12,467 nucleotides of DNA from an uncultured Oscillospiraceae bacterium (GTDB lineage Bacteria > Bacillota > Clostridia > Oscillospirales > Ruminococcaceae), in contig USLH01000064.1 in the NCBI GenBank assembly GCA_900555435.1, forward strand, positions 1 to 12,467. The letters are read 5' to 3'. Positions 5,262 to 12,467 of the stretch are shown here, in pieces (position 1 is the first letter of the stretch; every line of letters starts with the position of its first letter). The notes under the pieces are model-generated. The model saw only the letters and a list, made by a program, of their open reading frames with translations, made no database searches and was not told where the DNA came from. The translations under genes were made by a program, and so were the position numbers.

Positions 5262-6284
5262 ATGAGCAGAGTGATTACGTTCGGCGAGCTGATGCTCCGT
5301 CTGGCCCCGGAAGGCTATTATCGTTTCGTTCAGGTTGACACCCTCGGCGCTACCTTCGGCGGCGGCGAAGCAAACGTGGCAGTTTCCCTTGCCAATTACG
5401 GCGTGGACGCCGCTTTCGTCTCCAAGCTCCCCAAGCACGAAATTGGTCAGGCTGCGGTGAACAGCCTTCGGAAATACGGCGTGGACACCAGCCTCATCAC
5501 CCGGGGCGGCGACCGGGTCGGCATCTACTATCTGGAAAAAGGCGCTTCCCAGCGGGCTTCCAAGTGCATCTATGACCGGGCCCACTCCGCCATTGCCGAA
5601 GCCACTTCCGCCGATTTCGACTGGGATAAGATCTTCGAGGGAGCCGACTGGTTCCACTTCACCGGCATCACCCCCGCTCTGGGCGCAAATGTGGCGGAGC
5701 TCTGCAAAGAAGCCTGCAAAGCCGCCAAGGCCCACGGCGTGAAGGTGAGCTGCGACTTGAACTACCGGGGCAAGCTCTGGACCCGCGCCCAGGCCCGGGA
5801 GACCATGACTGAGCTCTGCAAATATGTGGACGTCTGCATCGCCAACGAAGAGGACGCAAAAGACGTCTTCGGCATCGAAGCCGAGAACACCGACATCCAC
5901 GGCGGCAAGCTGAACTACGAGGGCTACAAGAGCGTGGCGAAGCAGCTGAAGGACACCTTCGGCTTCGAGAAAGTCGCCATCACCCTGCGCACCTCCTACT
6001 CCGCCAATGACAACGACTGGGCCGCCATGCTCTATGACGGAAACGAATACTACTTCTCCAAGAAGTACAGCGTCCGCATCGTCGACCGGGTCGGCGGCGG
6101 TGACAGCTTCGGCGCCGGTCTTATCTACGGCTTCCTCTCCGGCAAGAACTGCCAGGGCGCCCTTGAATTCGCTGTGGCAGCCTCCTGCCTCAAGCACTCC
6201 ATCGAAGGCGACTATAACATGGTCAGCGTCGATGAAGTGGAGAAGCTGGCTGGCGGCGACGGCTCCGGCCGTGTCCAGCGCTGA
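5262..6284 (+). CDS. kdgK: 2-keto-3-deoxygluconate kinase (PfkB/ribokinase family)
   Basis: This cytosolic kinase phosphorylates 2-keto-3-deoxygluconate with ATP to KDPG, the substrate of the aldolase encoded just upstream. The 340 residues match the family. The N-terminal FGELMLRL strand and GGGEANVAVSLA (33-44) form PfkB signature 1. DLNYRG(K)LW (165-173) is typical of KDG kinases. The anion hole and catalytic base motif is DRVGGGDSFGAG (275-286), with Asp281 as the base; it reads GGGD where the family usually has GAGD. Start ATG 5262 is 12 nt after the aldolase stop, and the ribosome binding site TAAGGAGGA overlaps that stop codon, suggesting coupled translation. A strong terminator follows. 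No uronate isomerase, dehydratase or transporter lies within the window, so upstream pathway steps must be encoded elsewhere. Confidence 0.93.
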   Translation: MSRVITFGELMLRLAPEGYYRFVQVDTLGATFGGGEANVAVSLANYGVDAAFVSKLPKHEIGQAAVNSLRKYGVDTSLITRGGDRVGIYYLEKGASQRASKCIYDRAHSAIAEATSADFDWDKIFEGADWFHFTGITPALGANVAELCKEACKAAKAHGVKVSCDLNYRGKLWTRAQARETMTELCKYVDVCIANEEDAKDVFGIEAENTDIHGGKLNYEGYKSVAKQLKDTFGFEKVAITLRTSYSANDNDWAAMLYDGNEYYFSKKYSVRIVDRVGGGDSFGAGLIYGFLSGKNCQGALEFAVAASCLKHSIEGDYNMVSVDEVEKLAGGDGSGRVQR

Positions 6285-6312
6285 AATTGCCTGACTCCCT
6301 CCAATAATCATA

Positions 6313-6354
6313 GAAGCAGGACGGACTTTTGCGGGTCCGCCCTGCTTCCTTTTT
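6313..6354 (+). terminator. Strong intrinsic terminator of the aldolase-kdgK operon
   Basis: GAAGCAGGACGGAC (6313-6326) pairs with GTCCGCCCTGCTTC (6335-6348) around an 8-nt loop, with one A-C mismatch. It is followed by CTTTTT (6349-6354). It begins 28 nt after the kdgK stop and separates this operon from the coaBC promoter. Confidence 0.92.
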
Positions 6355-6375
6355 CCGCAAAATTTTTTCCTTCCG

Positions 6376-6404
6376 TTGTCCTCCCTCCGGAAATGTGCTA
6401 CAAT
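6376..6404 (+). promoter_or_regulatory. Promoter for coaBC and downstream genes
   Basis: TTGTCC (6376-6381), a 17-bp spacer and TACAAT (6399-6404), with a TG two bases before the -10 (TGC-TACAAT), an extended -10 form. This is the only convincing promoter I see for the rightward gene run up to the window end. Confidence 0.8.
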
Positions 6405-6438
6405 AAAAGAAATGCATCGAATCAAAGGAGGTCTCTCC

Positions 6439-7635
6439 ATGCTGAATGGAAAAACCGTGCTGCTGGGCGTATCCGGCGGCATCGCAGCGTATAAATCCGC
6501 CGCTCTGGCGTCCATGCTCAAAAAGCTCCATGCCGACGTCCACGTCCTCATGACGGAAAACGCCACCCAATTCATCACCCCCGTCACCTTCGAGTCCCTG
6601 ACCGGCAACAAGTGCGTCGTTGACACCTTCGACCGCAACTTTCAGTTCAACGTCCAGCACATCTCCCTCGCAAAAAAAGCCGACGCTGTTCTGGTGGCTC
6701 CCGCCACCGCAAACGTGCTGGCAAAATTTGCCCACGGTCTTGCCGACGATATGCTCACCACCACTGTTTTAGCCTGCACCTGCCCCAAGATCGTCGCCCC
6801 CGCCATGAACACCCGGATGTACGAAAATCCCATCACCCAGGATAACCTTCAGACCCTCCGGAAATATGGCTTCACCGTTATCGAACCCGCCACCGGCCAC
6901 TTAGCCTGCGGCGATACCGGAGCCGGGAAGATGCCGGAACCGGAAGAGCTCTGCGACTGGCTCCTTCAGGCGATCCAGTGTGAAAAAGATCTGGCGGGGA
7001 AGAAAATTTTAGTCACCGCCGGCCCCACAAGAGAGGCGCTGGATCCCGTCCGCTATCTGACCAACCGTTCTTCCGGGAAGATGGGCTATGCCGTGGCAAA
7101 AGCCGCTGCTCGGAGAGGGGCGGAAGTGACACTGGTCACCGGTCCCACGGAGCTCCCTCCCCCCCGGTTCTGCACCGTCGTCCCCGTGACCTCCGCCGCC
7201 GATATGTTTGAAGCCGTCACCTCCCGCTCGGATCAGATGGACGTGATCATCAAGGCCGCCGCCGTGGCGGATTACACTCCCTTAGAAGTGGCCGGCGACA
7301 AGATCAAGAAAAGCGACACCGACCTTTCCATCCCCCTTGCCCGGACGAAGGACATCTTAGGCTGGCTTGGCGAACACAAAAAGCCGGGGCAGTTCCTCTG
7401 CGGCTTTTCCATGGAAACCCGGGACATGCTGGAAAATTCCCGAAAAAAGCTTCAAAAAAAGAACCTGGACCTCATTGCCGCCAACAACGTCAAGGTTCCC
7501 GGCGCAGGCTTTGCCGGCGACACCAACGTCCTGACCCTGATCGCCCCGGATCTGGAAGAGGAGCTCCCCCTCCTTTCCAAAGACGAGGCTGCCCACCGGC
7601 TCCTCACTGTCATTAAAGGCCGGATGAACGGATAA
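6439..7635 (+). CDS. coaBC: Bifunctional phosphopantothenoylcysteine decarboxylase / phosphopantothenate-cysteine ligase (CoaBC, Dfp)
   Basis: This cytosolic flavoenzyme performs the second and third steps of CoA synthesis: CTP-dependent joining of 4'-phosphopantothenate to cysteine (CoaB), then FMN-dependent decarboxylation to 4'-phosphopantetheine (CoaC). At 398 residues it is close to the Escherichia coli protein. The CoaC half (about 1-180) has the FMN-site segment VSGGIAAYKSA, active-site His74 (HISL), PAMNTRM with Asn124, and the substrate flap HLACGDTGAGKMPE with Cys157. The CoaB half (about 186-398) has LVTAGPTREALDPVRYLTN, NRSSGKMG (209-216), KAAAVADY (272-279), and lysines 288-291 (KIKK) with the CTP-site KKNLDLIAAN. 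The chosen ATG (6439) follows AAAGGAGG by 7 nt. An in-frame ATG at 6376 lies within the promoter and cannot be the start. It complements coaX and panT, 4 kb away on the other strand. Confidence 0.97.
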   Translation: MLNGKTVLLGVSGGIAAYKSAALASMLKKLHADVHVLMTENATQFITPVTFESLTGNKCVVDTFDRNFQFNVQHISLAKKADAVLVAPATANVLAKFAHGLADDMLTTTVLACTCPKIVAPAMNTRMYENPITQDNLQTLRKYGFTVIEPATGHLACGDTGAGKMPEPEELCDWLLQAIQCEKDLAGKKILVTAGPTREALDPVRYLTNRSSGKMGYAVAKAAARRGAEVTLVTGPTELPPPRFCTVVPVTSAADMFEAVTSRSDQMDVIIKAAAVADYTPLEVAGDKIKKSDTDLSIPLARTKDILGWLGEHKKPGQFLCGFSMETRDMLENSRKKLQKKNLDLIAANNVKVPGAGFAGDTNVLTLIAPDLEEELPLLSKDEAAHRLLTVIKGRMNG

Positions 7636-7654
7636 ATCTCAAGGAGACCTTCCT

Positions 7655-8536
7655 ATGAACGACACCCTCAAACGCATCCTGCCAAAGTTCGCCCTCTTCT
7701 CCGCCGCCCTGATCTGGGGCAGTTCCTTCTTCATCGTCAAAAACACCGTTGACATCTTCCCCACAAACTTTCTTTTAGCCATCCGGTTCACTATCGGCTG
7801 CCTTCTGCTGTGCGTCCTTTTTCCGAAAAAGCTAACACAGCTGAACCGCACCTGCCTTTGGCAGGGGATCGTTCTGGGACTTCTCATCTTCACCGCCTAC
7901 TGCATCCAGACCATCGGCCTTACCGACACCACTCCCGGAAAAAACGCCTTTCTGACGGCGGCTTACTGCATTCTGGTGCCCTTTCTCTATTGGATCACCG
8001 ACAAGCGGCGGCCGGATCTTTATAACTTTTCCGCCGCCTTTCTCTGCCTGGCAGGGATCGGGCTCGTATCCTTTGACGGCAGCTTTTCCATGCGCTTCGG
8101 CGATGCCATGACCTTGATAAGCGCCCTTTTCTTCGCCGCCCACATTGTAGCCGGCGCCCGCTTCGGAGGCAAAAGCGACCCGATCCTCCTGACCATCCTG
8201 CAGTTCGGCACGGCCGCCGTCTGTTCGTGGGTTTTGGGCTTTACCACGGAAACGTTCCCGAAAGAGATCCCCCTGAATGCGGCGCTGGGGCTTCTCTATC
8301 TGGCGGTGTTTGCGACGACCATCGCCCTTCTTTTGCAGAACATCGGCTTAAAATACGCCGACCCCACCTCCGGCGCCATCCTTTTAAGTCTGGAATCGGT
8401 GTTCGGTGTCCTTTTCTCCATGCTTTTCTACCAGGAACGGCTCACCCTCCGACTGGGGGCGGGATTTTTGCTGATCTTCATCGCCGTGATCCTTTCGGAA
8501 ACGAAGCTCTCCTTTCTCCGAAAGAAAAGGAGCTGA
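7655..8536 (+). CDS. EamA-family (drug/metabolite transporter superfamily) permease
   Basis: This is an inner-membrane transporter of unknown substrate. The 293 residues form about ten hydrophobic helices arranged as two EamA repeats. The first begins FSAALIWGSSFFIVK (15-29), followed by IRFTIGCLLLCVLF, and includes TTPGKNAFLTAAY in the third or fourth helix, the typical place for the conserved N-A-x-x-L pattern. The second repeat ends LESVFGVLFSMLFYQERLT, then GAGFLLIFIAVILSE and a basic tail (RKKRS). ATG at 7655 follows AAGGAG and is 19 nt after coaBC, so co-transcription is likely. EamA permeases export amino acids, nucleobases or other metabolites; nothing here shows which one. Its last codons contain the ribosome binding site of the next gene. 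Confidence 0.92.
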   Translation: MNDTLKRILPKFALFSAALIWGSSFFIVKNTVDIFPTNFLLAIRFTIGCLLLCVLFPKKLTQLNRTCLWQGIVLGLLIFTAYCIQTIGLTDTTPGKNAFLTAAYCILVPFLYWITDKRRPDLYNFSAAFLCLAGIGLVSFDGSFSMRFGDAMTLISALFFAAHIVAGARFGGKSDPILLTILQFGTAAVCSWVLGFTTETFPKEIPLNAALGLLYLAVFATTIALLLQNIGLKYADPTSGAILLSLESVFGVLFSMLFYQERLTLRLGAGFLLIFIAVILSETKLSFLRKKRS

Positions 8537-8540
8537 CAAT

Positions 8541-9125
8541 ATGCCGGAACGCAAAGCCGTCCTTCTCTTCGGCGACTCCATTCGGGTGGGCTACGCCGAA
8601 ACGGTAAAGGAAGCCCTTTCCGACATCGCCGATGTATTCTACCCGCTGGGAAACGGCCGCAACACCCAGTATCTGATGACCGGGCTTTACACATGGAGCA
8701 GTCTCTGCAACCCGGAAGCGGTAGATCTCATACATTTTAACTGCGGGCACTGGGATGCCGCCCACTGGAACCGCGACCCCCTGCCCCTGACCCCAATCCC
8801 CGCCTATGCCGAAAACCTCCGGCGGATCGTGTGGGCAATGCGGAAGCTCTTTCCCCATGCGAAGATCACCTTTGCCGCCTCCACTCCCATGTGCCCCGGA
8901 AAGGAAGACCCCCTGAACCCCCGCACGAATGAAGAACTGCGTGCTTATAATGAAGCCGCCCGGGAAGCTCTCAGAGACTTAGACGTTCCCATCGACGACC
9001 TGTGGGCGGCGGCTTCCGGCTTTTCCGAAGACGCCTACGCTGATTTCTGTCATTTCACTCCGGAAGGATTCCGGCAGCTTGGGATCGCCGCAGCCGCATT
9101 TATCCGCAAAAAGTTGTCTGAATGA
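8541..9125 (+). CDS. SGNH/GDSL-type hydrolase, first of a tandem pair
   Basis: This predicted cytosolic esterase/acyl hydrolase has 194 residues and no signal peptide. Block I is GDSIRVGY with nucleophile Ser13. The block II region contains RNTQY. The block III equivalent is HFNCGHWD (65-72), with Asn67 and Gly69 in a NxG order unlike the classical GxND. Block V is DFCHFTPEG, with the Asp168/His171 dyad. RTNEELRAYNEAAREAL (about 127-143) is an acidic/basic helix strongly shared with the next gene. ATG 8541 follows AAGGAG (8527-8532) located inside the permease gene, with only 4 nt between genes. By hand alignment it is about 60% identical to its neighbour, so they arose by duplication. Substrate unknown. 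Confidence 0.88.
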   Translation: MPERKAVLLFGDSIRVGYAETVKEALSDIADVFYPLGNGRNTQYLMTGLYTWSSLCNPEAVDLIHFNCGHWDAAHWNRDPLPLTPIPAYAENLRRIVWAMRKLFPHAKITFAASTPMCPGKEDPLNPRTNEELRAYNEAAREALRDLDVPIDDLWAAASGFSEDAYADFCHFTPEGFRQLGIAAAAFIRKKLSE

Positions 9126-9179
9126 CCGCAACAGATTTTCCTTTTTCTGACACCTTTTAAACGAAAGGAAGCATCCAGC

Positions 9180-9806
9180 ATGGTACCGTACATTGAAGAC
9201 GGCGTAGAGCTTCAGAAAGCCGCCGCCGAAGCCGGCAAGAAAAACGTCTTTCTCATCGGAGATTCCCTCCGGATGGGATACTGTGAGACGGTGAAAACCG
9301 ACCTTTCCGACGTGGCAAACGTGTTTTACCCGGCGGAAAACTGCCGCAATTCCCAGTATATCATCACCTGCCTCCGGACATGGAGCACCCTCTGCGACCC
9401 GAAAACGGTGGATCTTGTCCATTTCAACTGCGGCCACTGGGACGCCGCCCACTGGAACGGGGCGCCGGTTTCCCTGACCCCCCTGCCCGTTTACGGCGAG
9501 AACCTCCGGGCGCTGGTCTGGCAGCTGCGGCACATCTTCCCCAATGCCGCCGTAACCTTCGCCACCTCCACCCCCATGAGCCCCAACGCCGTCCAAGGGG
9601 TCAACCCCCGCTCCAACGAAGAACTGCGGGCCTATAACGAGACCGCCCGGGAAGCCCTCCGGGACTTGAACGTCCCCATCGACGACCTTTTCTCGGTAGT
9701 GGAGCCCTGGGACGCTTCCCACTTTGCCGACTACTGCCACCTGACCCCCGAAGCCTTCGCCGAGCTTGGTCACGCCGTTTCCCGCTTCCTCCGCGGCCGC
9801 CTGTAA
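9180..9806 (+). CDS. SGNH/GDSL-type hydrolase, second of a tandem pair
   Basis: This predicted cytosolic hydrolase of 208 residues is a paralogue of the gene 54 bp upstream. It has a 16-residue N-terminal extension (MVPYIEDGVELQKAAAEAG) before the core. Block I is GDSLRMGY with nucleophile Ser29. The same HFNCGHWDAAHWN block is present, followed by the shared NEELRAYNE and VPIDDL segments. The DYCHLTPE block provides Asp184/His187. The catalytic residues are intact in both copies, so neither looks decayed. They diverge most just before the DxxH block and in the segment after STPM, which would line the substrate pocket. ATG 9180 follows AAAGGAAG by about 9 nt. Function inferred only at superfamily level. 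Confidence 0.87.
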   Translation: MVPYIEDGVELQKAAAEAGKKNVFLIGDSLRMGYCETVKTDLSDVANVFYPAENCRNSQYIITCLRTWSTLCDPKTVDLVHFNCGHWDAAHWNGAPVSLTPLPVYGENLRALVWQLRHIFPNAAVTFATSTPMSPNAVQGVNPRSNEELRAYNETAREALRDLNVPIDDLFSVVEPWDASHFADYCHLTPEAFAELGHAVSRFLRGRL

Positions 9807-9843
9807 AAAAGACGGGCGGCGCCAACTACGAAAGGAGCCTCTT

Positions 9844-10707
9844 ATGAAACGAAAAATCGGTCTTTTCCTGAGTCTTTTTCTCCTTCTTGCACTGGCACTT
9901 CCGTTCACCGTTTTTGCCGACATGGGCCCGAAGCCCCGGGTCGCCGTCCGGGTGGAAAATCTCCCGGAGGGAAACTGCTACGTCGACTTATTGATTGAAA
10001 AATCCGGCGATTATGAAAACATCACGGAGCAGAACCGCTCTGCGTTAAACCCGGACATGCTGGCGGTTCTTGAAAATTACTCCGGCGAATACGGCTATCC
10101 CGCCCTGACCTGCGGCACCAACATCCCGCTTTTCGGCAGCCTGCCCGGAGAAGCCGACGGGAACGACCGGCTCTACACCTTCAGCTACTTCGGCGTCCCC
10201 GATGAATTCCGCCTGATCGCCGTCACCGAGGACCTGCAGCTGAAGGTGTCCGAACCCATCCGCAAGGATGTACTCCAGATCCATGTGACCTGGGATTTTC
10301 AATCCAATAAAGTCACCCAGCCCTCCACCTTTCCCGCCTATCTGATCCAGCTGCTGGGCACCCTGCTGCCCACCCTGCTCATTGAAGGTGTAATCCTTTT
10401 GCTGTTCCGCTTCTCTTTGAAGCAAAACTGGCTTCCCTTCCTCATCACGAACCTTGTGACCCAGCTGGGGCTTTTCCTCATCATCGGCATTCCCACCGTC
10501 CAAAGCGGCTACCTGGCCTACTACTTCACCTTCTTCCCGGCGGAGCTGGTGATCCTCGTGGTGGAATGCCTTGTTTACGTCTATTTTCTCAAGGGCCGTG
10601 GGAAGGGCTGGCGGATCGCCTATGCCATTACCGCAAATGCCGCCAGCTGCGCCGCCGGATTTTTCTTAGCGCAGCCGCTGTTCCAGCTGATTACGAGGAT
10701 CCTCTGA
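9844..10707 (+). CDS. Uncharacterised membrane protein: signal peptide, exported N-terminal domain, four C-terminal helices
   Basis: I do not recognise a named family. The 287-residue protein starts with a clear signal peptide (KRK, a long Leu-rich core, VFA cleavage after about residue 25). The mature protein begins DMGPKPRVAVRV. An apparently extracellular, acidic beta-rich region follows (about 26-160), with SGDY, LYTFSYFGVPDEFRLIAVTEDL and KVSEPIRKDVLQIHV. Four hydrophobic helices come next (about 165-189, 197-219, 224-249, 258-283). The DMGPKP start resembles uncharacterised clostridial membrane proteins that I recall only loosely. ATG 9844 follows AAAGGAG. An in-frame upstream ATG at 9766 lies inside the preceding gene, lacks a site and would bury the signal peptide. 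It sits 37 nt after the second hydrolase and 1 nt before the metallopeptidase gene, so it is likely translated in the same operon. Confidence 0.85.
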   Translation: MKRKIGLFLSLFLLLALALPFTVFADMGPKPRVAVRVENLPEGNCYVDLLIEKSGDYENITEQNRSALNPDMLAVLENYSGEYGYPALTCGTNIPLFGSLPGEADGNDRLYTFSYFGVPDEFRLIAVTEDLQLKVSEPIRKDVLQIHVTWDFQSNKVTQPSTFPAYLIQLLGTLLPTLLIEGVILLLFRFSLKQNWLPFLITNLVTQLGLFLIIGIPTVQSGYLAYYFTFFPAELVILVVECLVYVYFLKGRGKGWRIAYAITANAASCAAGFFLAQPLFQLITRIL

Positions 10708-10708
10708 T

Positions 10709-11365
10709 ATGGACTACACCCTGCTCCGCTCCCGCCGCAAAACGGTGAGCCTTTCCGTCCGCCCGGACGGAACCGTAGAGGTCCGGGCGCCCCTGCGGCT
10801 TTCCAAAGCCTCTATCGACCGTTTCGTGGAGGAAAAATCCCCCTGGATCCGGGAGCACCGGCAGATCGCCGCCCGCCTTCGGAAAGAGCAAGCCGCCTTC
10901 CGGCTGGAAGACGGCGCTCTTCTCCCCTTCCTCGGACGGGAGCTGACCCTAAAAACCGGCTCCACTCCCCGCTTAGAGGGAGATACCCTCTTCCTTCCCG
11001 GCAGCGACCTTAAAAAGGAAGCGGAAGTCTTCTACCGGAAAAGCGCCCGCCGGATCTTCTCCGAAAAGCTCTCCTTCTGGGGCAGCCGCATGGGACTTTC
11101 CCCAAAAGGGCTTACCATAACCGGCGCCAGGACCCGCTGGGGCTCCTGCTCCGGAAAAGGGCGGATCTCCTTTTCCTGGCGGCTTCTCCGTGCCCCGGAG
11201 GAAGCCGTCGATTATGTGGTCGTCCACGAATTGGCTCATCTGAAAGAATTAAACCACTCCAAAGCCTTCTGGGCCGTCGTTTCTGCCGTCTTTCCCGACT
11301 GGCAGCAGCGCCGCGCCCTGCTCCGCCCGATCCAGTACCGGCTGGAGGCGGAAGGCTGGAACTGA
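10709..11365 (+). CDS. YgjP-like (DUF45) zinc metallopeptidase-type protein
   Basis: This is a 218-residue soluble protein. The N-terminal part begins with the family's RSRRKTVSLSVRPDGTVEVRAP strand pattern (residues 7-28). The middle has TRWGSCSGKGRISFSWRLL-type content (about 142-160), where RWGSC is a family hallmark. The zinc site is HELAHLKELNH (173-183), giving ligands His173, His177 and His183 with catalytic Glu174, as in M48/SprT-like peptidases. FW follows at 187-188. The Escherichia coli relative YgjP has been reported to act on UTP rather than peptides, so substrate is uncertain. ATG 10709 is 1 nt after the preceding stop, with GAGGA (10695-10699) inside that gene, indicating coupled translation. 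Confidence 0.92.
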   Translation: MDYTLLRSRRKTVSLSVRPDGTVEVRAPLRLSKASIDRFVEEKSPWIREHRQIAARLRKEQAAFRLEDGALLPFLGRELTLKTGSTPRLEGDTLFLPGSDLKKEAEVFYRKSARRIFSEKLSFWGSRMGLSPKGLTITGARTRWGSCSGKGRISFSWRLLRAPEEAVDYVVVHELAHLKELNHSKAFWAVVSAVFPDWQQRRALLRPIQYRLEAEGWN

Positions 11366-11382
11366 CAGAAAGGATCGTTTCC

Positions 11383-12467
11383 ATGGAAGACACTCCCCGC
11401 TCCAACCGCTTTCACGTTGCCTTTTTCGGCCGCACCAACAGCGGAAAATCCACCCTCTTAAACACCCTTGCCGGGCAGGCGGTGTCCATCGTTTCCCCTA
11501 TTTCCGGAACGACAACCGACCCGGTCTACCGCCCTATGGAGCTTCTGCCCATCGGTCCGGTGGTGCTCATTGACACCGCTGGATTGGACGACGCCACCAG
11601 TCTCGGCTCTCTCCGCACCGAAAAGACCCGGGAGGTGGCACGGAAGACTGACCTGGCGGTGTTGGTCGTTTCCTCCTCCACGACGGATTTTTCCGAGGAG
11701 GAGCACTACCTTACCCTCTTAAAAGAGCACGGCGTGAAAACGGTCTGCGTCGTCAACCGCATGGATAACGCCCCCGCCCCCAAGCTGCCCTTTGACCTGC
11801 CTGTCCTTTCGCTGGATGCCCGGAATCCCGCCGCCATGCCGGACTTCAAGAAATTTCTCATCGACAACGCCGACACTGATTTTGAGATCCCATCCCTCAC
11901 CGGCCATCTGGTGAAGCCCGGGGATCTGGTGATGCTGGTCATGCCCCAGGATATTCAGGCTCCCAAAGGCCGTCTGATCCTCCCACAGGTGCAGGTGACA
12001 AGAGATCTTCTGGACAACCGCTGTCGGGTGATCTCGGTGCTCCCCGACGGGATCCGGCCCATGCTGGACACACTGAAAGGTCTTCCGGACTTGGTCATCA
12101 CCGACTCTCAGGTCTTCCCGCAGGTCAACGCCATCCTCCCGAAAGAGGTGCGGCTCACCTCCTTCTCGGTGCTCCTTTCGGAGAACAAAGGCGACATCCG
12201 CAGCTTCGTGGAGGGCGCTTCCGCCATCGACCGGCTGGTTCCCGGCGACCGGGTTCTCATCATGGAGTCCTGCACCCACCATTCGCTAGCCGGCGACATC
12301 GCCCGGCAGAAGCTGCCCGGCTGGCTTGAAAAATACGTAGGCGGCCCCCTGCAGATTAATGTTTTCTCCGGCCCCGGCTTTCCCCCGGATATCCGGGATT
12401 ACCGGCTGATCCTCCACTGCGGCGGCTGTATGCTCAACGACCGGGAGATGCAGTCCCGGGTGGAGCG
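11383..12467 (+). CDS. hydF: [FeFe]-hydrogenase maturation GTPase HydF, C-terminus cut by window end
   Basis: HydF is a cytosolic GTPase and scaffold that carries the diiron precursor made by HydE and HydG and delivers it to apo-hydrogenase. In the 361 visible codons (family about 400), the GTPase domain (about 8-170) has the P-loop GRTNSGKST (16-24), the switch GTTTDP (42-47) and DTAG (64-67). The base-specificity motif is NRMD (125-128), where NKxD is usual. The middle is the dimerisation domain. The C-terminal iron-sulphur domain has Cys297-x-His299, then 45 residues, then HCGGC (His345, Cys346, Cys349), matching the HydF CxH...HCxxC cluster motif. No stop is seen before the edge. ATG 11383 follows AGAAAGGAT, 17 nt after the metallopeptidase stop. 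It implies an [FeFe] hydrogenase and hydE/hydG elsewhere in the genome. Apart from the missing end, it looks intact. Confidence 0.96.
   Translation, partial: MEDTPRSNRFHVAFFGRTNSGKSTLLNTLAGQAVSIVSPISGTTTDPVYRPMELLPIGPVVLIDTAGLDDATSLGSLRTEKTREVARKTDLAVLVVSSSTTDFSEEEHYLTLLKEHGVKTVCVVNRMDNAPAPKLPFDLPVLSLDARNPAAMPDFKKFLIDNADTDFEIPSLTGHLVKPGDLVMLVMPQDIQAPKGRLILPQVQVTRDLLDNRCRVISVLPDGIRPMLDTLKGLPDLVITDSQVFPQVNAILPKEVRLTSFSVLLSENKGDIRSFVEGASAIDRLVPGDRVLIMESCTHHSLAGDIARQKLPGWLEKYVGGPLQINVFSGPGFPPDIRDYRLILHCGGCMLNDREMQSRVE

Noticed and set aside
6376..6438. In-frame upstream ATG extending coaBC by 21 residues
   Set aside because: This stretch holds the -35 and -10 boxes and the ribosome binding site; the coaBC core begins at 6439 as in homologues.
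4980..6638. A 552-codon open frame on the minus strand
   Set aside because: It is antisense to the aldolase, kdgK and coaBC genes, crosses the terminator and coaBC promoter, has no ribosome binding site and gives a low-complexity Gly/Val/Asp-rich product. It is a shadow of GC-rich coding DNA.
9126..9179. Possible promoter or terminator between the two SGNH hydrolase genes
   Set aside because: The stretch is T-rich but has no matched -35/-10 pair and no stable hairpin before the T run.
9766..9843. In-frame upstream ATG extending the unknown membrane protein
   Set aside because: It lies within the preceding hydrolase gene, lacks a ribosome binding site and would place 26 residues before an evident signal peptide; ATG 9844 has a good AAAGGAG.

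Overview
The window reads as chromosomal DNA of an anaerobic, GC-rich member of the Firmicutes/Clostridia (Lachnospiraceae or Oscillospiraceae-like, by inference). The reasons are strong AGGAGG-type ribosome binding sites, TTGACA/TATAAT-type promoters with 17-bp spacers, an ECF-type vitamin S component, a type III pantothenate kinase, a yybP-ykoY-type leader RNA and the [FeFe]-hydrogenase maturase HydF. No phage, IS, CRISPR, tRNA or rRNA signal is visible.

Left part, minus strand (1-2900). A pantothenate ECF S component (panT) is followed by a terminator hairpin, then type III pantothenate kinase (coaX). Next comes a consensus promoter and a riboswitch-like leader (aptamer plus terminator) ahead of a P2-type cation ATPase cut by the window edge at its DKT phosphorylation motif. 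The leader closely resembles the Mn2+-sensing yybP-ykoY class, so the ATPase is probably a Mn2+ (or Mn2+/Ca2+) exporter.

Middle (2900-6354). A decayed GNAT acetyltransferase is followed by a GntR/FCD regulator (minus). The regulator is divergent from a two-gene operon (plus): a KDPG/KHG aldolase fused to a C-terminal VOC domain, and 2-keto-3-deoxygluconate kinase. A near-palindromic site between the two promoters is a candidate operator. Together these genes perform the last two steps of uronate/KDG breakdown to pyruvate and glyceraldehyde-3-phosphate. A strong terminator closes the operon.

Right part, plus strand (6376-12467). A promoter precedes coaBC. The genes that follow are closely spaced and look co-transcribed: an EamA/DMT permease, two tandem paralogous SGNH hydrolases, an uncharacterised signal-peptide plus four-helix membrane protein, a YgjP-like metallopeptidase, and hydF, cut by the window end. 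CoaX, PanT and CoaBC together supply pantothenate uptake and the first three intracellular steps toward CoA.

The best candidates for a second look are the Mn2+-type riboswitch with an unexpected second complement to its core, the aldolase-VOC fusion, the tandem SGNH pair and the unknown membrane protein. I see no clear evidence of a wholly new multi-gene system.
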